DNA of 64,000 bases from Scolanthus callimorphus (GCA_033964015.1 CM066913.1:25632790-25696789); one strand, 5' to 3'; numbered from the stretch's first letter, positions 30,967 through 43,365 are shown. Notes: a model not told the origin generated them from the letters alone. Translations and numbers: made by a program.

Positions 30967-33095
30967 ATCGTTGTCCTCCAGGCGTAGTCGAACAAGCGCT
31001 GTTGTTACACTGCGCGTATTGGACGAGTCGCTCAAGTGGTAAAAATTCAAATCTCGTTATCTCTAGTCAGCGTGAGCTCGACTTACATCCATGTGGGATG
31101 GCTGCTTTCGAAACGCGCATGCTCGGTTTTAATGACGTCACGATTGTTATTCAACTTTTCATTTTTCGCCTTCTTCCATGCTCTGTAGCTATTGGTGTTG
31201 TTTTGGGCTCTCCTCTCGCTCACTCCAGTTATGGAGCTTGAAATTACTGCCGAATGTCCAACTAAAATCGCCAAGTGTCCGAACAATTTTCAGTTATGTT
31301 CGGCCAATTTTCCAGCGGAGACAACCAAGAAAAAAAAATAATGGACAGATGTGCGATAAAGTTAACAGAATATATATTTCAAGCTCTGAGTTACGACGCG
31401 ATGTCACAAAAACGCAACCACTGCGCCACGAGTGATCATGAAGATTAACGGGGGGGGGGGGGGGGAAAGGAGAAGAAGAGTCATATGCGTTACTCGAACC
31501 CGGAGTATTAGCGGTGTAAGGAGTCCGACTTAACTGTGAGGCAAACTTGGTTCTTGCATAAATATTGCGATCAGAAATGTAGGCATTTTCAGTTCCCCGA
31601 TGCAATAATAATCACCTATGAAATACCGTGTGATCTCCTGCGCGGCAACTTGACATCTTCAGACGTGAAAATAACATGTCATTTCACATTTGAAAATAGC
31701 ACACTTGCCTGTGCTCGAGTTTTAGGCTCTACTCAAATAAATTTACAATTTGTTATTCATTAATGTTATATAGCAAAAAGAACAAATTTTATCTTCTTGC
31801 GTTCAAAATTCATCTCACTCTTTCGCTGCGCTCACTCGTGAGATAAATTTCAACACTCGAAAACGCGCGGCCGTGTAATATCCTCTATGTACGCAGCATA
31901 ATGAAACTTGGAGTGCTACAAAACAACAGCAATTTGCCAGATGTTTAGACCATCAAAAATAGGATGGAACAAATTGTAAGAATGAATTGATAATTGAAAT
32001 TGTTGATAAACAAAATTTGCTACATTTCAAAAATAGCTTTTAATTTAACTTTTCCATGCCTTAGATTAATAAAGATCCCTACCAGTAATATTATTGGAAT
32101 TATCCAGCAGATTTTCTTGTTATATTCCCGAATAATATGTGTGCTGATAATGTCCTCAAAATTCAATTCTGTGGAAGCTTCTCTGTGGTCCGCACAAGAT
32201 ATAGTCCACTTTATAGTTTACCTTAAAAGAGGTTTCAGTGTGCCGATATGAAAATGTTTGTTTACGTCCCGATAAAGTAGCAGAATGCAATTGTAATCAC
32301 TTAGCATGAGTGTCTTTGGCTGTCTAGTAACATCACTAGAATTATATTATTTGGCTGAATCTACAAAAAGAAAAGAAACAAATCCAAAGTGAGCAACACA
32401 TAAAAAATAGTGATAAAGAATACCACAAACACATGAAATACAAAATAGTATGAATACAAATAGTAGAAAATAAATTATAGCCATGCTGTTGTGGGGAAAC
32501 TTCACATTGAAACAATATTCAACTACTGTGTAATTCACATCAATAAAGGCTTATGTACAAGTTTTGCTCTGATCCAGTAAGCTACCGGGCTTATCATCGC
32601 CAAATTGATCAAAGTTGGAGAAGACCTGAGCAGTGGGCTAAGTAGCTTGAAAAAGTTGAGTAAATTTGGCATCGAGTTCCGTCGTGTTCGAAAGATGATA
32701 CTGCATTGTAGTTCTTTGAAACTCGCTCTAAAGTTGGCAAATCTTTCGTGAAATGGTTGTCAAAATACACTTGAAAAACATCTACAAATTAAGACTGACA
32801 AAAGCAATTAATAACTGTTACTTACCGATAATCTCCGAAACTCATAAAAAATGTCTGTAAACCGATCGACGAATCGTGAATGTTTTCCACCTTGCGTGAA
32901 TGCTGCTATATTCTCTGAGCAAAGGACTGTCGGGGAAATGTGCAACTGACTCACTGACTGAACCCAAAATCGCTTCGCCTATAAAATCGTGCACCACATG
33001 TAACCCACGCCGTAATTCAAGAAAAAAAGGGTCTGCAATCAGGGTTTGTAAAACAGTATGAAAACCAACATAAACCGGTATGTAATAACTTCTAA
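30967..33095. other. Unannotated 2.1 kb stretch
   Basis: Open frames are short and without motifs. A G run is at 31449-31466, and a tRNA-like GGCGCAGTGGTTG lies on the minus strand near 31420 with GGGTTCGAGTAAC near 31495 in an unusual order, so a SINE remnant is possible but not supported. Nothing else is recognised. Confidence 0.35.
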
Positions 33096-36000
33096 TATAT
33101 AGATTTTGGCACTGCCTAAAAGCGGAGCTCCAAACTATTATAAGGAATAAAAGATGGTAGTAGTTAATTGTAGTATCAAAAATACATTTATTATATTTAG
33201 ACTAATATTATTGCCTTTGTGCGTTAAAAAAAAAACACAAAAAGCATGAGGACAACTTAACTAATAAAAATGTAGACACCCGTAGGGTCTTCTCCCGAGT
33301 CAACCAGGGACAAGATTGGTGAGATATCTTGAACTAGGGATAACTTTGAGGTAGGGACAAAACTGGCACCTGTTTCACATGAGAAAAAATTGCAAGATAT
33401 CTTGGTGTTGCGGCTAACACATGCAGCACGCACAATCAATAAAGCTGGCAATCAAGAAAGTTGCTAGGGCTGCTGTTAGGCCTAACAGACCTAACAGCCC
33501 AAACAGCAGCGAGAAAACATTCCTTACTCCCACCTCTTAAAAGACGGGGCACAAATTATGATAAACACCTAACAACCATAACAGCCCTAACACCACTTAC
33601 AGACCTAACAGCCCTAACAGCCCTTACAGCCCTAACAGTCTTAACAGCCCTAACAGCCCTAACAGCCCTAACAGCCCCAACAGACCTAACAGACCTAACA
33701 GCCCTAACAGCCCTAACAGCCCTAACAGCCCTAACAGCCCTTACAGCCCTAACAGCCCTTACAGCCCTAGAACCCCTAACAGTCTTAACAGAGCCCTAAC
33801 AGACCTGTACAGGGCTGTTAGGTGTTGATCATAATGTGTGCCCGCCTTTTAGGAATGCTTCCGTGTTGCTGTTTATGACTGTTAGGTTTGTTAGGGCTGT
33901 TAAGTTTGTTGGCTGTTAGGGTTATCAGGCCAGCCAGGGCTGTAAGGGCTGTTAGGGCTGTAAGGGCTGTAGGGGCTGTAAGGGATGTTAGGGCTGTTAG
34001 AGCTGTTAGGGCTGTAAGGGCTGTAGGTGTTGATCATAACATGTGCCCCGTCTTTTAGACGTGGGAGTAAGGAATGCTTTCTCCCTGCTATTTGTCCCTA
34101 ACAGCAGCCCTATGCTGTTTGGGACTGTTAGGCCTAACAGCAGCCCTAACAAGAATTTCCCTGTCCTATTCCTTGACTCATATGACCCCTGAGATGGACA
34201 GTTTTATGCTGTCCCTACACAGATACCATATCTCTCAGCCCAGAGTTGTCTCGGTCACAAGTGAATTGTTTGATTTCAACACAGAGGGATTGTATAGAGG
34301 CAAGTCTGGGGACCAAAATATCCCCTAATCCCCATATCTTGCCTATTTTGGTGCCTCAGCTGTATCCCTGCAACATATCCGAAAAATGTCCCCCTAAAAT
34401 ATATTGCCTCATTTGGTGCCTCAGCTGTATCCCTGCAACATATCCGAAAAATGTCCCCCTGAAATAATCTTTTCAACCCTAAAAAAGTTTGCAGTTTTAA
34501 ATTTTGTAATGACTGAATTTTCAAATAAATTTCATTGCTTGATTGGCTTGATTTATTTTATTGCTTGCCACATGTCCCATGACTTACAGTCAGAATTAGC
34601 ATGCTCCCTGCTCTTTTCCATACAAATACTGTATTTTTTTTAGAAATTCCATTAGGGGTGGGGGTCAATTTTCAACACCCTTCTGGGCAGGGGGGGGGGG
34701 GGGGGACACAATAACTTTCATGATTTATTCAGGACAATATTCATTCCTCAGTAGAAAAAAACTGCATTATCTGACAGAATAGTAAGTGGAATAATTTCAC
34801 AAGATAATATTATTGATAGATACACCAGAGAAACAAATATGAGACATTTTACCAGGATTCCGGGCAATTTTGGCAAAGTGGCCAAAAATCCAGTTACTGA
34901 AACACTTAGAAGCTTGCTTGATTTTGGTCTATTTTGGAAACTAAATGTATGCCATGAACAACAAATGAAAAACAGAGAAATATAATGTCCAAGTTCTCCA
35001 CAATGAAACTCTATGTCAACCCAATTCTATAAAAACCCTCAGCTGTATATTGAAACAGGTTGCCATCTAGATTTCATAATGGAAATAACACAAGTTACTA
35101 TACTAATGCGTGCAGACCCTTCAAAAGATATTGGACCAGACACTATACTCCTGGCCATACGGGTGTTAAGCAGAAGGCTGCAATGTCCAAAGTGTTCGAA
35201 ATACATAACTCCATATTATGGGTGGAGCAATTTTGTAGAAGGGTCTGAAATTCATGAAGTTTCAGGTTTACAAGATGTCCAGAAAAGCAAAAAAAGGTAC
35301 TTGAATTTCACCTAATTGCACTTCAAATACTGAAAAAATTGGGTTTTTTTTTGGGGGGGGGGGGGGGGGGAGAGAAAATAGAAATGAAACAGAAAAACAA
35401 AATAATTTCTGTTTGAGGGGGCATGCTTCCTCTGAGGAAAGTTTGAAAAACTTGGATCAAGATACTTCTATTGGGTTTTAGAAAGAGGTGAAAACAATGA
35501 AACTACGGCGGAAACATATAACAGAGGCTCTCTTTATTCTGATCCAACAGAAATGGGAAAACGTTCTGTGCACTCTGCTGACTCTCCTTTGAGCAAGGAA
35601 AATATTATTGATGAATCAAATTTAAATTATATTTGACTGGGGACAAACCGATAACTCACGAAGAATCCCAAACAAATTGAACCACAGGTCGAAGATTTTC
35701 AAGAAATAACTTATATTAGTCAAATCACACTAGTGGTCTATTATCAATGCTGCGTTCTGGTTGGTTGAGCTACTAGTAGGCTATAAGTTATAGCCTACTA
35801 GTAAAGTAGCGAAAAGTGTCAGATTTGAAAGCCAGAAATGGCAAATGACCAGAGCAGAAATATTTTTGGGCAACACAAATTGACCTACTAGTGTGATTTG
35901 ACTAAAACAATTATTCCTCTCGCCCTCATGGCCTCTGAGTCAATAGCTCAAAATAGATAGCTACCAATAGATAGAATAAAGTAATCAATTCTATAATTCA

Positions 36001-37347
36001 ATGAATGGCCAAAACACAGTTGAATGTCTGATCATCTTTTCTAAATCGTACGGCCGAGGAATCAAAATTCCTAAAGAGATCGTCTAGTCAGAGAAAATAT
36101 TTCTCATAAAACAAAACAAAAAACATTCTTCAGATTCTTACCAATTAAGAGCTTGCAGTTTAGTCCACTTCATACTGAATGTTTGTCCAACTCCAGCGAA
36201 CAGTGAGTTTCCAATCCACACCGCACCCATTATATCCGTGACTTTCAAAGCTATTCCATGTCTTTAGGGAGCTGAAGAACCCACACAACACGGCAAAACA
36301 CGAAAACTCCCGCGCTCGATTTGGGCGCCATTGTTGTTGTACTGTTCGTGACAAACGTTTTCAGTTCCTGTGAATTCAGCTATAGTCTTGACACTTTCGC
36401 ATTCAGTGGAGAAGTTTCTGTTTAAAATAGTGTTAGTCCATCAACTGTCGAGGAGAGCCGAAAATTTGTGGTTCACTCAAGGGCAAGGGGAACAAACGAA
36501 ACCGTTTCCATGTTAATCCTCAACTATCGAGTAGTCTAAAAAAGATATGATGGCAAGAACAGGATGCCTCTCTTTGGTGGTTTACTTTCTGCTCTGATCT
36601 TATGCTTTGCCCGGCTTCTTCTTCCCCCTTCTTCCCGGGCGCAATTTCCTTTTAGGTCTCTCTGGTGCTTCCATTTCTTTCTGCTCTTCTACTAGAGATA
36701 ATTTTAACATTCCTCGATCCCTTCCTCATCCATCGACCCAATTTTGTATTCTATGGCTTCCTCTTCGCGTATTTTTATCCATTGAGGCGTAAGTGATAGC
36801 ACGGTTCTGCAGTTGTCTTTTCTCGGCCTTGAAACTCCGACTGGAAGAATTTCAGGAGCAAGCCCGCAAAGAAAATACTCCAACTTGATTATTATTCCCC
36901 ATTCTACCAAATCTTGGGATTCCATGGCTTCTTCTTTTCTTCTTCGGGCATTTCTCCTTTGAGTAATTATTGTAGGTCGTTTTTTCAGCCGCTAGCAGCC
37001 CTGTAGTTTTTTTGTGCCTGCGATTTTAGCTTTCACGTGAGCATCAACATCCCCCCCCCTGACAACGCGCCCCTCCCCCGTTAGTTGAGCACTCCCTCCT
37101 CCCTCCTGACAACGCGCCCCTCTCCCGGTTAGTTGAGCATGCTTGACGTCACAATAGGGCTATTGTGACGTAGGTTAGACTGGTAAACGTACAGCATCTG
37201 GGACTTGCTGAGACGACCAAAAAATCGGATCGACCCCTAGCAATTTCCACAGGTTACTCAATAAACTCACACAGGGTACCCAATACTATATTTGCAGTTT
37301 TTGACGCTGTTTTCTTAGGTATGGTGCTCCGCTTTGCGGCGGCCTTC
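33096..37347 (-). mobile_element. Element X, right copy (inverted relative to the left copy)
   Basis: It runs from TAGATTTTGGCACTGCCTAA (33099) to GCGGCGGCCTTCGGCC (37337), the reverse complement of 1020-5477 in order and content. It lacks the 521 bp MITE and has a shorter homopolymer and a longer minisatellite. The GC hairpin end is altered (GGCCTTCGGCCTTCGGCC) and lacks the outermost AGCGGAGCTCC of the left copy. Because the left copy demonstrably interrupts LINE A, the pair is best read as two insertions of one family and not as the TIRs of a 36 kb element. Confidence 0.78.
33466..34045. repeat. Expanded CCCTAACAG / CTGTTAGGG minisatellite, head to head
   Basis: About 35 near-perfect 9 bp units CCCTAACAG run to about 33800. 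They are followed, after GTACAGG, by reverse-orientation CTGTTAGGG units at about 33806-34030. TGATCATAATRTGTGCCCC landmarks flank the blocks. The unit contains the telomere word TTAGGG. The 112-residue Leu-Thr-Ala repeat frame across it is an artefact. Confidence 0.92.
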
Positions 37348-37575
37348 GGCCTTCGGCCTTTTACTAGCATTTGGTCCACTAATGTTGAGGAAAAAGTGGT
37401 TGCATAATTGCGTGAATGCTTGCAGTTATTTTTCTTGTGGACTCAACACAAAATGGCTGATTGCATTTTCAAACCGCACCGGGGGGGGGGGGGGGGGAGG
37501 ACCTACGGAAGGGCCCAAAAACGTTTTTGACCCCCCACCCTAAAAACACCACCTCAACACTATTAGGAAGCTTGT
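37348..37575. other. Unannotated flank of X with a G run
   Basis: Holds a G run at 37481-37498 and no coding motif. Confidence 0.35.
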
Positions 37576-37770
37576 GCTTCCTTAGTCTATCGGATGAGAC
37601 AATAAACCGAGGTCTCGTCTCCCTCCGCTTCCATATGCAATTCGAGGAGGACGTAGAAGAACCCTGGGATGCTGATACAGGTCTAACTAAAACACTTCAC
37701 AGGCGGGAGGAAGAGCCACCTCGTGGATGTGCCCAATGTGCGAATCCGTTATTATTATTATTATTATATA
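37576..37770 (+). repeat. SINE 3' portion with TTA microsatellite tail
   Basis: The block CGGATGAGACAATAAACCGA recurs at 41213 in a fuller SINE, and a related reverse form occurs at about 43180. It ends in (TTA)6 at 37747-37765, the usual tail type of these SINEs. The tRNA-like head is missing, so this copy is 5' truncated. Confidence 0.75.
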
Positions 37771-38317
37771 GGCGAGTTCCATTGTTTACGTTTTGACTAA
37801 TTTCCATAAGCATCAACCCGAATCAGGCATTCCAACGCCGCTGCAAAATGATCGGTTATGAATATCAATAAAGGGTGACGAATGGAATATAAGTAGAAAT
37901 CTTAGCTCGATATCTGTATAATAAGCGCACGGCGCGAAGTTTTATTTGCAGAAAATGTATGGGCTAATGAGCTTTTTGCCCCCGGTAACTGAGGCATTTT
38001 TGAAAACCCTTTAAGGAGGCTGCCTACTGTTTTTCTTGAACTTGGTCTCTCAACTTTTGACGGCCATAATTTTGAAATGTACTTACCTATGGATTTAAAA
38101 TTTTGACCATTTGCTGTGGAAAGATCACAGTTCATGATGAAGCCGATTTTTTTTCATCAGAGTTTCCATAGCAACGAAGCAGGGGTCTCTGTTTTTAATT
38201 AGCAAAAGTTCGAAACTTTTAAAATGACACACCTAACGCTAATCCTTAGGTAATTGTCTATACGTATAGAATCCATTTTAACCATAGAAACATTATCCAC
38301 ACAAACTCATTTATATA
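37771..38317. other. Unannotated stretch
   Basis: No supported gene or repeat boundary. Short frames only. Confidence 0.35.
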
Positions 38318-38353
38318 TTACTGCGGTTTTCATAATTCTGCGAACTCTCGCTC
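38318..38353 (+). repeat. 36 bp sequence repeated in inverse 6.5 kb away (left)
   Basis: ATTACTGCGGTTTTCATAAT followed by TCTGCGAACTCTCGCT is found in reverse complement at 44885-44919, nearly perfectly. The pair brackets LINE C. It may be the TIR of an older element into which the LINE inserted, or two members of a MITE family. Confidence 0.75.
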
Positions 38354-38418
38354 TATGACACGTTCAAGCTGAACGGTCGCATTTTTTAGCTGCTCCCGCG
38401 AAATTTGAAAGTCATCAA

Positions 38419-39143
38419 ATGGCTGGGAAAGACAAAGCCACTAAAACATTAAGAAAGGAAAACTCAAGCCTAGAAGTGAGGTGGATCACTTAAAAACTTA
38501 TGTAACGCGACTTGAGAAAGAGCTAAGTGAGGAAAGAGAGTCGACACAGCATCTTCAGTCGTCCATTTTGTCTTCGGATGAGGCCAAGACGGTTGAATTT
38601 GTCTCAGCACAATGCGACGATATGGTATCACTTCACGATAAAACCTTAAAGGAACTCAAGGTGATTAATGATAGACTGGAGTCTATTTCCAAGCGATGTG
38701 ATGAAGTTAAGGATTTTATCGACAACGCCGAAGATTATTCCTATCAGTTCAATATCAAAATAACCGGCATGCCGATTCTTTCCGCCAATGAGAGTGCCGA
38801 GGAGACGACAAGTCTATGCCTCAAATTGTTCAAATGTATCGGAGTTAAAGATGTTTCTGCTCTCGATATTGATATTGCCCATCGTGTTCTAGCGCACAGA
38901 AAATCTGCCAACGACGTCACTGCCGCACAACTGGGTTTTGTTGAACACCTCTCTCCACGGCAGCAAAGATTATTCTTCGAGGTTAAGAAATTTAAGGAGT
39001 CTGCTGAATTCAAGTTCTGCTGGGTGAAAGGCGGAACGGTCTTACTCCGCAAGACCGACGATTCTGATGTTTTTAAGATCAAGAGGGATGAAGATCTGCT
39101 TAAGCTGCTCAAGTTGCACAGCGAACAGCACAGCCCTGTTTAG
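38419..39143 (+). pseudogene. LINE C ORF1
   Basis: ATG at 38419 (MAGKDKATKTLRKENS) is followed by a frameshift near 38479. A 220-codon frame then holds a coiled coil (LKTYVTRLEKELSEERES) and an RRM-like part (FNIKITGMPILSANESAEET, IDIAHRVLAHRKS), the layout of ORF1 RNA-binding proteins of CR1/L2 and L1 type LINEs. ORF2 follows after 40 bases. Apart from the one frameshift it is well preserved. Confidence 0.75.
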
Positions 39144-39184
39144 TGTTAATGTTGAGCTAAGTATATTTATGTATTTTTGCTTTC

Positions 39185-40465
39185 ATGGCTTCTAATCGTA
39201 GAGAAAATTCCAAACTAGCTTCTAAAGAAAACAAACGTCTTTTTCGAGAATTACCATATCTTGGTACAAACATTCTTGTCGTACACGGGCAGTTTAACAA
39301 TAGCTTTTCTGGTTCACTAACACCTAGAAAATATTTAGACCGCCTTCCAAGTCTTTATGATCTTGATTTATTTAGTCTTAACCTCTCTCCTAACCGAAAT
39401 ATAGATCCGGACCAGAATGTTATGAACAACCATGTAAGATGTCGTTATTTTTCTCCTAATAGCTTTTTTAAAGAAAAATGTAATCTAGGACTGGACTCGT
39501 CGTCCTCATACCAACTTTTCCGTTTTTCATAATAATGTAAGTAGTCTCCGAGCTAATTTCAAAAATTTACAAACACATATTCTAGACGAGCTAGATTTCC
39601 CTTCAGCATAATCGAAATAACAGAAACTCGTATTAGAAATGAAGACTTTGGAGGTTATAATTACGACATTCCTGGTTATTGTTTTGAACATGTTCCAACG
39701 CCTCTTTCTGCTGGTGGCATTGGAATGTACATCCGACAAGACTATGATTATTACGTAATTGAGAAAACATCCGAAATTGCCTATCAAGCATTGTGGATTG
39801 AAGTAATTGTTCCACAAAAGAAAAACGTTATCTGTTGTGTGGCGTATAGGCAGCATAATAACCCGGAATGTTTCTCAAAGTATATCGATGACAAATTGGA
39901 ATTCTTTACTTCTAAAGGCAACCCCGATTTTCTTTTATCCGACACCAATATCGATTTGCTTCGAATAAATACCTGTAATTAGGCACATAATTTTTTGCTT
40001 TCGTTACAAAGCAATTCTATGCTCCCAACTATCGATAAACCGACGCGCGTCTATCGAGATTCCGCTACGCTAATTGACAAGATGATTTAGTCGTAAGTGG
40101 AAATATCGTTACAGATTTAAGTGACCACTTTTCTCAATTCTGTATAATGAATTCAACGGTAGTGCAAACTAGGTTGCGTAATTCTAAAATACGTGATTAT
40201 TCCCAATTCAGTGAGACCTTGTTTCTTATTGATTTTCAACAAATTGATTGGACTGATTTATTATCTGATTCGGAAGACAATCCCAATAAGCAGTTTTCTA
40301 TCTTTTATAATAAATTGAATAAATTAGTTAACAAACACGCGCCCCTTAAAAGCCTCTCCAAAAGGAAAATCAAACAGTTCGCAAAACCATGGATAACCAA
40401 AGGGATAAAGACCGCTATACGGAAAAAGAACGCGCTTTTCAAATCAAATGATTTTAAGTATTTAT
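39185..40465 (+). pseudogene. LINE C ORF2 fragment 1: endonuclease
   Basis: It begins with an N-terminal lead (LSPNRNIDPDQNV) and passes through frameshifts near 39525-39600. It then shows apurinic-type endonuclease blocks: ITETRIRNEDFGGYNY, AGGIGMYIRQD, ALWIEV, a degenerate DFLLSDTNID, then damaged text with a stop near 39980. The linker KPWITKGIKTAIRKKNALFK (about 40384) precedes the RT. The frame is cut at 40465 by a 1.6 kb compound insertion, and NDFKY is completed by YKLYRKL at 42105. CR1/L2 group by motifs. Confidence 0.82.
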
Positions 40466-41202
40466 TATATCCATTTTGAAATCACTGTCAACCCTGCAAT
40501 GTGATTGGCTTACAACAGTGCGATTTATTCCCAAATCGCATCCTTTTGAGTCTAAATCGCATCTTTTTCTCAGCCAATCAAAAGGAAGCACCAAAATCAA
40601 TCTGCCAATCAGATTTCAGGGTTAAAAGGCACTGACCAATCAGATTACACGAAAATAATGACAGGAAAACCATCATCTTCCTGCAATTTTTTGGGGAAAT
40701 TCTCCCCTTTCTTCTTCTGCTTGAAAAGAAAAACAAGAAACAAAGACAAAACTATGGATAAAACTTTAAATATTTACAGTACCTTTTTATCTGTCGAGTA
40801 TGATATCAGTTTCACGACAATATGTATGATTTTCAAGGGAATAATCCAGCACGTCTGGTGCAAAATTCCGGTCCCGAGTCCAGGAATCCGAGTCCACCGA
40901 AAAACAAACAACAGCAAATTCCACAAAATGAAAAGATGATGATTTTACAGGCTTTCCGGTAGACAATGTGGTAGAAGAGCTGAAGTCTAAAGTGATCAAT
41001 AAGAACACTTCCCAGTTAACACAAGGCTGGATGAAGCATGGTTGGGTATGAAGCATGGTTGGTCCAGCGTTACGGCGCTGGGTCTCTCACCGCTGTGGTC
41101 CGGGTTCGACTCCTGGCCGGGACAGAGGAAATTTTCTTTCTGTTCGGGTCTTGTTCGAAACTGGTCCATATTGTGAGTTGAACTCAGTTCTACTGTGTTT
41201 CA

Positions 41203-41234
<32 letters not shown>

Positions 41235-42104
41235 CGTCTCGCCTTTCTACCCTTCCCAGTTCCAGAGGGGACGTTAAAGAACCACTTGGGACGTAATAAA
41301 CCCTCTGGCAGTGACCACCCTCAGTGTCTGTGCTTATGACCGCTTGGCTGCCAGTGGCGCCCTTGGGACCCAACGCAATTCAGCTTACGAGCTGCGAGTT
41401 TGGGGAGTCGGTCGCACATACGTTACGCTTCATGAAAGTGTTCCGCAGATTCACAGCTGATAGTGAAGCGATGCCGCCATCTTGAAAATCATATCTATCA
41501 AACTCCACTCTCTTCAAACACGAAGAACACTACCATCCACAGCCAGATGCAGCAAGCGATGAAATTTAGCAATACAGCTCATGGCTTCCAAGCATAATTT
41601 GCAGTCAATTTTTGGTTTTTAAGCCATCGCAAGTCAGCTTTCGCCCAGCAAAGTCAGTTCCATCGCAAAACTTCAATATTTCTACGTCTCCAACTCCATT
41701 CTTCCACTCCATCTCCAAGGCCGCAATAAGAGCGACGAGCATTCCTTCCTTGTGTCAGACAATGACAATTACTTTGTTGAATTGTGTATGGTGTGATTTT
41801 AAACATGAGTGATCTCAACTCTGAATGAATATTGCAGATGAGTGATCGAAATCGTTTTGTTTGTCACATTTTTTTGCATATAATGAGTTCGATTTGCATA
41901 CAATGTTATTGTGAGGCATTTCCGGTTTCGAGAAAATAAAATGAAAGAATCCTCTAGGCCTCTAGAATGTGATTTCAAAATGGATATAATGAAGTGGTAA
42001 TTGAACTTCGTGTCGTGCAATTTTGGTCTGAAATCATACTTGTGATTTTGAAATCACGCGTATGATTTCAGACCAAATTGCACTCCACTCAGTTCAATTA
42101 CCAT
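40466..42104. mobile_element. Compound insertion in LINE C: TIR element plus hairpin element
   Basis: ATTATATCCATTTTGAAATC at 40464-40483 is inverted perfectly at 41971-41990 (22 bp TIR). Inside lies a SINE at 41060-41410. The right part, about 41995-42104, is a hairpin: GGTAATTGAAC and TGGTCTGAAATCATAC pair with GTATGATTTCAGACCA and GTTCAATTACC. Removing 40466-42104 restores the LINE frame (NDFKY-YKLYRKL). ATT on both sides may be the target duplication. It could be one element with complex ends, or nested ones. Confidence 0.72.
41060..41410 (+). repeat. tRNA-headed SINE
   Basis: The head has GCTGGGTCTCTCACCGCTG and a good B box GGGTTCGACTCCTGG at 41104-41118. The body includes TCTTTCGGATGAGACAATAA and GGGGACGTTAAAGAACCAC, shared with the copies at 37576 and 42957. 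The A box is poor. It is nested in the insertion that splits LINE C. Confidence 0.72.
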
Positions 42105-42956
42105 TATAAATTATACAGAAAATTGTATTGTAACCTTGACGCGTGCCAGCAAGAAGCAATACTATCAATCTTACTTGAGCCAAAATGTCTCAGATATGAA
42201 AAAGACATGGGAAGGTATCCGTGAACTAATCGGGCGTCAGAAAAAAAGTCGTAATTCGATTAATGCACTACGATCCAATCGCTTCTCGCCGTTAGTGCAT
42301 AAACCTTCCAAGATCGCTAACATTATGAATTCTCACTTTGGTTCATGTGGTCATCGACTTGCTGCTAAGCTACCACATTCTGAAAAACACTATTCAGCCT
42401 ACTCAACAAGCCGTAATGGCTCTGGCTCTTTTGGCTTTCACCCCGTTGAATCCGCCGAAATCGCTACAGAAATCCTTGCTCTGCCATCTAACAAATCCCA
42501 TGGTTTGTATTCGTGCCCCACCCGTTTTCTAAAATGCGCAAAACATATATTGTGCGTGCCTTTATCTAAATTATTTAACACCTCAATTGAATTAGGCATT
42601 TATCCAGAAAAACTTAAAATTGCTAAAGTTGTCCCGATATTCAAAACAGAGGATGAAACTGATCCAAACAATTATCGACCGATATCCCTTCTGTCTATTT
42701 TTAAAAAAATATTCGAAAAGATCATGTATAAAAGACTTAAATCGTTTTTAGATAAAAATGACATAATATGCGAATCACAATACGGTTTTCGTCAGCAACA
42801 TTCAGCTGAACATGCAATTCTTGATATCATTAGCAGAATTCAATTAAACATTGATAAAAAACGTTTCTCATGTGGAATCTTTATCGACTTAAGCAAAGCG
42901 TTCGATACAGTCGATCATAATGTATTATTAGGTAAGCTGGATCGTTATGGAATTAG
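42105..42956 (+). pseudogene. LINE C ORF2 fragment 2: RT fingers and palm
   Basis: An open frame with LTRASKKQYYQSYLSQN, NKSHGLYSCPTRFLK, AKVVPIFKTEDETDPNNYRP and ISLLSIFKKIFEKIM, YGFRQQHSAEHAIL, and RT motif A FIDLSKAFDTVDHNVLLGKL (about 42888). These are typical of the CR1/L2 group. It stops at the SINE insertion at 42957 and continues at 43404. Confidence 0.9.
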
Positions 42957-43365
42957 GGGGATCATAATAATAATAGATTGCTTATATAGCGCTTTTATCA
43001 TCGCTCAAAGCGCTTTACATTAACGGATAACTCATCCTATAAGAACCAGCTTTATAAACATGAGTGTGTGTTAGTAATGTGAGTTCTGTGACACTGAGGT
43101 TGGGCAACTGCCGACGGTCCTAGTGGTTCTTTAACGTCCCTCTGGTTCCGGTTAGTGTAGTGTATGTGAGAGACGGGACCTACGGTTTAACGTCCTTATC
43201 CGAGAAGACGCGAAGGTCTAACCATTTGCAGATGTTAGAGCAAAGGCAGCACCTTCTCCTCAATTATTAGAAAAGACCCTGAGTGTTGGCCCGGCCAGGG
43301 TTTGAACTCCCAACCTCCCGAACATAAGCCCGGCGCTCTACCACTGCGCTAACCGGTCGTCGGTA
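42957..43365 (-). mobile_element. Full-length tRNA-derived SINE with 38 bp target duplication
   Basis: On the minus strand it begins CCGACGACCGGTTAGCGCAG with the A box TAGCGCAGTGGTAGAGCG and B box GGGAGTTCAAACCCTGG. The body contains ACGTTAAACCGTAGGTCCCG and GGGACGTTAAAGAACCAC. It ends in GCGCTATATAAGCAATC(TAT)n. The LINE sequence AATGTATTATTAGGTAAGCT...GGAATTAG (42919-42956) is repeated at 43366-43403 with one mismatch. This is a 38 bp duplication, as made by LINE machinery. The internal promoter looks intact. Confidence 0.93.

Noticed and set aside
31420..31530. Minus-strand SINE with A/B-box-like words
   Set aside because: The words are in the wrong order for a tRNA head and no tail or duplication was found.
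33461..33799. 112-codon Leu-Thr-Ala repeat protein
   Set aside because: It is the translation of the CCCTAACAG minisatellite; no start context or relatives.
1011..37347. A single 36 kb giant transposon with 4.3 kb TIRs
   Set aside because: The left arm interrupts LINE A, whose frame resumes directly inside the supposed transposon. Each arm also has its own end motifs. Two separate insertions explain this better.
41060..41130. Functional tRNA gene
   Set aside because: Only the B box is good; the body matches SINE copies at 37576 and 42957.
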